From positions 1-57,476 of the forward strand of contig DUQR01000006.1 of assembly GCA_012837715.1 (NCBI GenBank): a DNA stretch of 57,476 nucleotides, in the 5' to 3' direction. The notes below the pieces were generated by a model. It made no database searches and was not told the DNA's origin. It saw only the letters and a program-made list of their open reading frames with translations. A program made the translations under genes and the position numbers. The DNA is from Bacillota bacterium (GTDB lineage Bacteria; Bacillota; UBA4882; UBA10575). This document shows positions 55,077 through 57,476 of the stretch, piece after piece. Position 1 is the stretch's first letter; every line of letters begins with the position of its first letter.

Positions 55077-55901
55077 TTACCCTTCGGGCTTTTGCTCGTC
55101 TTCTTTAACGGTGAAGCGCAACAGATCCCGGATTACTTCGGCGGCAATAAGTAACCCCATGATGGACGGCATATACGAGATGGTTCCCGGGGTAGGCCGT
55201 CGACGTGGGCAGGCGCATGCACCCTCCTCGGGCTGACGGGGGCAGGCAGCGCAACCGGAACCGGAAGGGCTGGCGGTCGGGCTTTCCAGCCCGGTCCGGA
55301 GCGGCGGTTCTGTCGAAAAGACGACTTTGACCTTGTCGGTGATTCCATTGCTCCGTAAGGCTTTGCGCACAGCTTTAGCCAAGGGACAAGTATGCGTTTT
55401 ACTTAGATCAGCCACCTTTAGGGCGGAAGGGTCCAGTTTATTGCCGGCCCCCATCGCGGAGATGACCGGAATCTCCCGTTCACGGGCGTACCGGATGATC
55501 GCGACTTTTGCCGCGACCGTGTCAACCGCATCGACGATATAAGAAAGATCTCCCTGCAAGACCGAAGCCACATTTTCCGGCCGGACAAAGGTCTGCCAGG
55601 GAACGACAATAATTTCAGGATTGATGGCGGTGATCCGTTCGGCCATTACTTCTACTTTCGGTCGGCCGTAGTTACCGGCCAAGGCATGTAGTTGCCGGTT
55701 GGTGTTGGAAAGCTCGATCTGATCGGAATCAACCAGGACCAACCAACCTACGCCGGCGCGGGCCAAAGCTTCCACCACATAGGATCCGACTCCCCCCACA
55801 CCGACCACGGCGATCCGGGCCCGGCGTAAGCGCATTAAACCGTCGGCGCCGATTAACTGCTCTGTTCGGCTAAAACGTAGAACCCCTTCCTTTACGGTCA
55901 T
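55077..55901 (-). CDS. tcdA: tRNA threonylcarbamoyladenosine dehydratase (TcdA/CsdL family)
   Basis: The 274-residue protein is an E1-like ThiF-fold enzyme. The nucleotide loop is VVGVGGVGSYVVEALARAGV, followed by VDSDQIELSNTNRQ and VDAVDTVAAKVAII. KTHTCPLAKAVRKALR corresponds to the TcdA helix that normally reads DPLA. TcdA cyclises t6A to ct6A at tRNA position 37. An insert at about residues 215-240 carries CAAC and CAC cysteine motifs with Pro/Arg, unusual for the family and possibly metal-binding. ATG 55901 follows GGAGG. It stands alone on the minus strand, convergent with the structured RNA. Confidence 0.88.
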   Translation of the reverse strand: MTVKEGVLRFSRTEQLIGADGLMRLRRARIAVVGVGGVGSYVVEALARAGVGWLVLVDSDQIELSNTNRQLHALAGNYGRPKVEVMAERITAINPEIIVVPWQTFVRPENVASVLQGDLSYIVDAVDTVAAKVAIIRYAREREIPVISAMGAGNKLDPSALKVADLSKTHTCPLAKAVRKALRSNGITDKVKVVFSTEPPLRTGLESPTASPSGSGCAACPRQPEEGACACPRRRPTPGTISYMPSIMGLLIAAEVIRDLLRFTVKEDEQKPEG

Positions 55902-56019
55902 TCCTATTCCTCCGTCTTTCTGCTTTCTCTTTTCTCTTCTTTCTTCGCTCCTTAGTCTGCTCTTCCTGCCGTCGGCTTTTTCCGGAGAAAATTTGCAGGA
56001 GATTTAGGCGGTAAAAAGA

Positions 56020-56042
56020 ATATAACCTGAATGAAGTTATAT
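56020..56042 (+). other. Inverted repeat upstream of the S55 gene
   Basis: ATATAAC (56020-56026) and GTTATAT (56036-56042) form an inverted repeat about 115 bases before the gene. It could be an operator or a small hairpin. No clear promoter is seen in the 256-base gap. Confidence 0.3.
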
Positions 56043-56157
56043 CTTGAACCGGTATTAATATACTTTATGGAAATGCCGATTTTTAAGTTTGATCAGAAAC
56101 AAGTTTCGGGTGGTTTGAAATTCCCTTAATCAATAAATGATTTAGGAGCGTTTACAC

Positions 56158-57476
56158 ATGAAGATTGGGAGCGGGCCTAAAAAGGCCCTGTTTATTACTC
56201 TGTTTTTGCTGTTTCTGGGCGTCCAAGTTACGGCTACCGGGGGGGATCCGTTTTTTCCTATAGCTGCTTTAAAACCGGAAATGAAAGGTGAAGGTTATAC
56301 CGTATTTTCCGCAACAAAAGTGGAATCTTTTCCGGTTGAGATCGTTGGTATAATGGAAGGGAGCGGGAGCCTTTCCCATCTAATTCTGGTTAAATTAACC
56401 GGTGGGCAAGTTGTGGCTGCCGGGATGAGCGGTAGTCCGGTTTTTATCGGGGGGAAACTGGTTGGGGCGATCGGCTATGGGTTTGAAAATGCCGATCCAC
56501 GGTATGCCATCGTTACCCCCATCGAAGAGATGCTTGCTTTGTGGGATCGAGCGCCGGATGAAACCTTTCATTTTACGGAAGGTGGGTTACCCGGTTACGA
56601 TGGGGTGGCTTTGGGGGAAGGGCCTGCCGAGGGCCCTTGGCTCCGGGCGCGTCCGGTCGCTACCCCTTTGTTTCTTTCTAGTTACCGACCACTGGCCGAT
56701 AATTATTTGCTCGCAACCCTTCAGGAGCGCGGGGCTTACCTGGTATATCCGGAGCGGCCAACGGCTGGCCAAGGGTTAATCGCGGCCTTACAGCCATTGG
56801 CCTTTGCTGGGAAATATTCCCGACATTTTGATAGTGCTTCGTTGCAACCCGGGAGCGCGCTCACCCTGACCCTGGCCGAGGGGGATTATCAAGCAACCGC
56901 CCTCGGGACTTTGACCTGGCGGGAGCAGGACAAATTCTTTGGTTTTGGTCATTCCTTTTTGAATAAAGGGCGGGTCGAATATGGGGTCGGGAGCGCCGAA
57001 ATTCTCGATGTGATTGATAGCCCGTATTTCCCCTTCAAAGTGGGGATTGCTTCTTCCTCCCTCGGTCGGGTCTTACAGGACCGGCGAGCAGGCGTGGCCG
57101 GAGAATTTGGTGTTTTACCCCGGATGATCCCGGTGACAACGGAAGTAACCGATGAAATTACCGGTATAAGCCGGGAATATGCCTTTACTGTGGTGAACGA
57201 CGAAGATCTTTTCCCCGGGTTAGTGCTGGCCGGGGTACTGGATACGATCGACCGGACGATTGATCGGATTGGTCCTGGGACCGCCAATATTTATTTTGAA
57301 CTGAACGGCGCCAATTTCCCCTCCTTTCAACGGGAAAACCTTTTTTACGGTGATGATGTGGCGGCAGCGGCCCTGCTGGAATTTGCCGAGATGATCCGGG
57401 TCATCACGGAGAATGAGTTTATCAAGCCCGAATTTACCGGGATTAAGTTGAGTATTAAGGTAAATGGGGAAAGACG
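56158..57476 (+). CDS. SpoIVB peptidase S55 domain protein (3' end beyond window)
   Basis: 439 codons are visible and the frame is open at the window edge. A signal peptide (KKALFITLFLLFLGVQVTA) precedes the S55 domain, which has the nucleophile motif AAGMSGSPVF near residue 85, followed by GAIGYGF and PIEEML. A second stretch near 255-300 (KFFGFGHSFLNKGRVEYG, GVLPRMIPVTT) belongs to the same fold. It lacks the PDZ domain and length of true SpoIVB, so it is an S55 relative of unknown target rather than the sporulation signalling protease. TTAGGAGCG lies upstream of ATG 56158. Confidence 0.8.
   Translation, partial: MKIGSGPKKALFITLFLLFLGVQVTATGGDPFFPIAALKPEMKGEGYTVFSATKVESFPVEIVGIMEGSGSLSHLILVKLTGGQVVAAGMSGSPVFIGGKLVGAIGYGFENADPRYAIVTPIEEMLALWDRAPDETFHFTEGGLPGYDGVALGEGPAEGPWLRARPVATPLFLSSYRPLADNYLLATLQERGAYLVYPERPTAGQGLIAALQPLAFAGKYSRHFDSASLQPGSALTLTLAEGDYQATALGTLTWREQDKFFGFGHSFLNKGRVEYGVGSAEILDVIDSPYFPFKVGIASSSLGRVLQDRRAGVAGEFGVLPRMIPVTTEVTDEITGISREYAFTVVNDEDLFPGLVLAGVLDTIDRTIDRIGPGTANIYFELNGANFPSFQRENLFYGDDVAAAALLEFAEMIRVITENEFIKPEFTGIKLSIKVNGER

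Noticed and set aside
1..57476. CRISPR arrays, tRNA or rRNA genes
   Set aside because: No regularly spaced direct repeats, T-loop/acceptor patterns or rRNA motifs were seen on either strand by eye.

Overview
The window looks like chromosomal DNA of an anaerobic, low-to-medium GC Bacillota (Firmicutes) with an outer membrane, perhaps of the Limnochordia/Hydrogenispora type. The lineage is inferred from gene content, not proven. Firmicute signs are a T-box leader, a Bacillus-type LexA box (CGAACATATGTTCG), a LytS/YesN two-component system, an S55 (SpoIVB-type) peptidase and a YjcZ-like 28-residue membrane protein. Outer-membrane signs are a TpsA/TpsB two-partner secretion pair, a Skp/OmpH chaperone, a secreted metalloprotease ending in a predicted outer-membrane barrel, and a long Prc-type tail-specific protease. 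PflB/PflA point to fermentation.

Layout. 1-235: end of an ISNCY/IS1202-like insertion sequence. 264-3151: promoter, T-box leader and a fused TIM-barrel isomerase/acyl-CoA synthetase. 3366-3470: first copy of a nested palindromic repeat. 3501-6134: predicted outer-membrane metalloprotease. 6208-8014: SOS-controlled umuD-umuC. 8290-17627: xylose sensing and uptake (membrane-tethered binding protein, LytS/YesM kinase, YesN regulator, tethered XylF paralogue, XylF, XylG, XylH), followed by a frameshifted chemoreceptor (17822-19496) and a YedK/HMCES protein. 20631-34416: a roughly 4,030-codon TpsA exoprotein broken by three frameshifts and its TpsB partner broken by one. 34483-35004: Skp. 35215-35943: TVP38/DedA-like membrane protein. 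36078-39473: a riboswitch-like leader driving a glycine betaine-type ABC importer whose binding protein and permease are fused. 39529-45655: U32 peptidase (+), then ABC-F, pflA and pflB (-). 45842-47989: prc. 48195-52634: gnd, a LarA-family epimerase and uxaE (sugar-acid catabolism). 52642-52752: second, inverted copy of the repeat. 52838-54517: glnS. 54662-55901: a 28-residue protein (-), an unassigned structured RNA (+) and tcdA (-). 56158-end: S55 peptidase-domain protein, cut by the window edge.

How the genes fit together. The xyl block reads as a self-contained sensor-transport unit: extracytoplasmic binding proteins report sugar to LytS/YesM, YesN activates transport, and XylFGH imports. 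The 20.6-35 kb block is an envelope module in which Skp and TpsB support export of the giant TpsA. Gnd, LarA-like and UxaE fit hexuronate/aldonate breakdown. Three leaders or RNAs (T-box, betaine-operon leader, orphan RNA at 54879-55055) and the two-copy palindromic repeat carry most of the unexplained structure.
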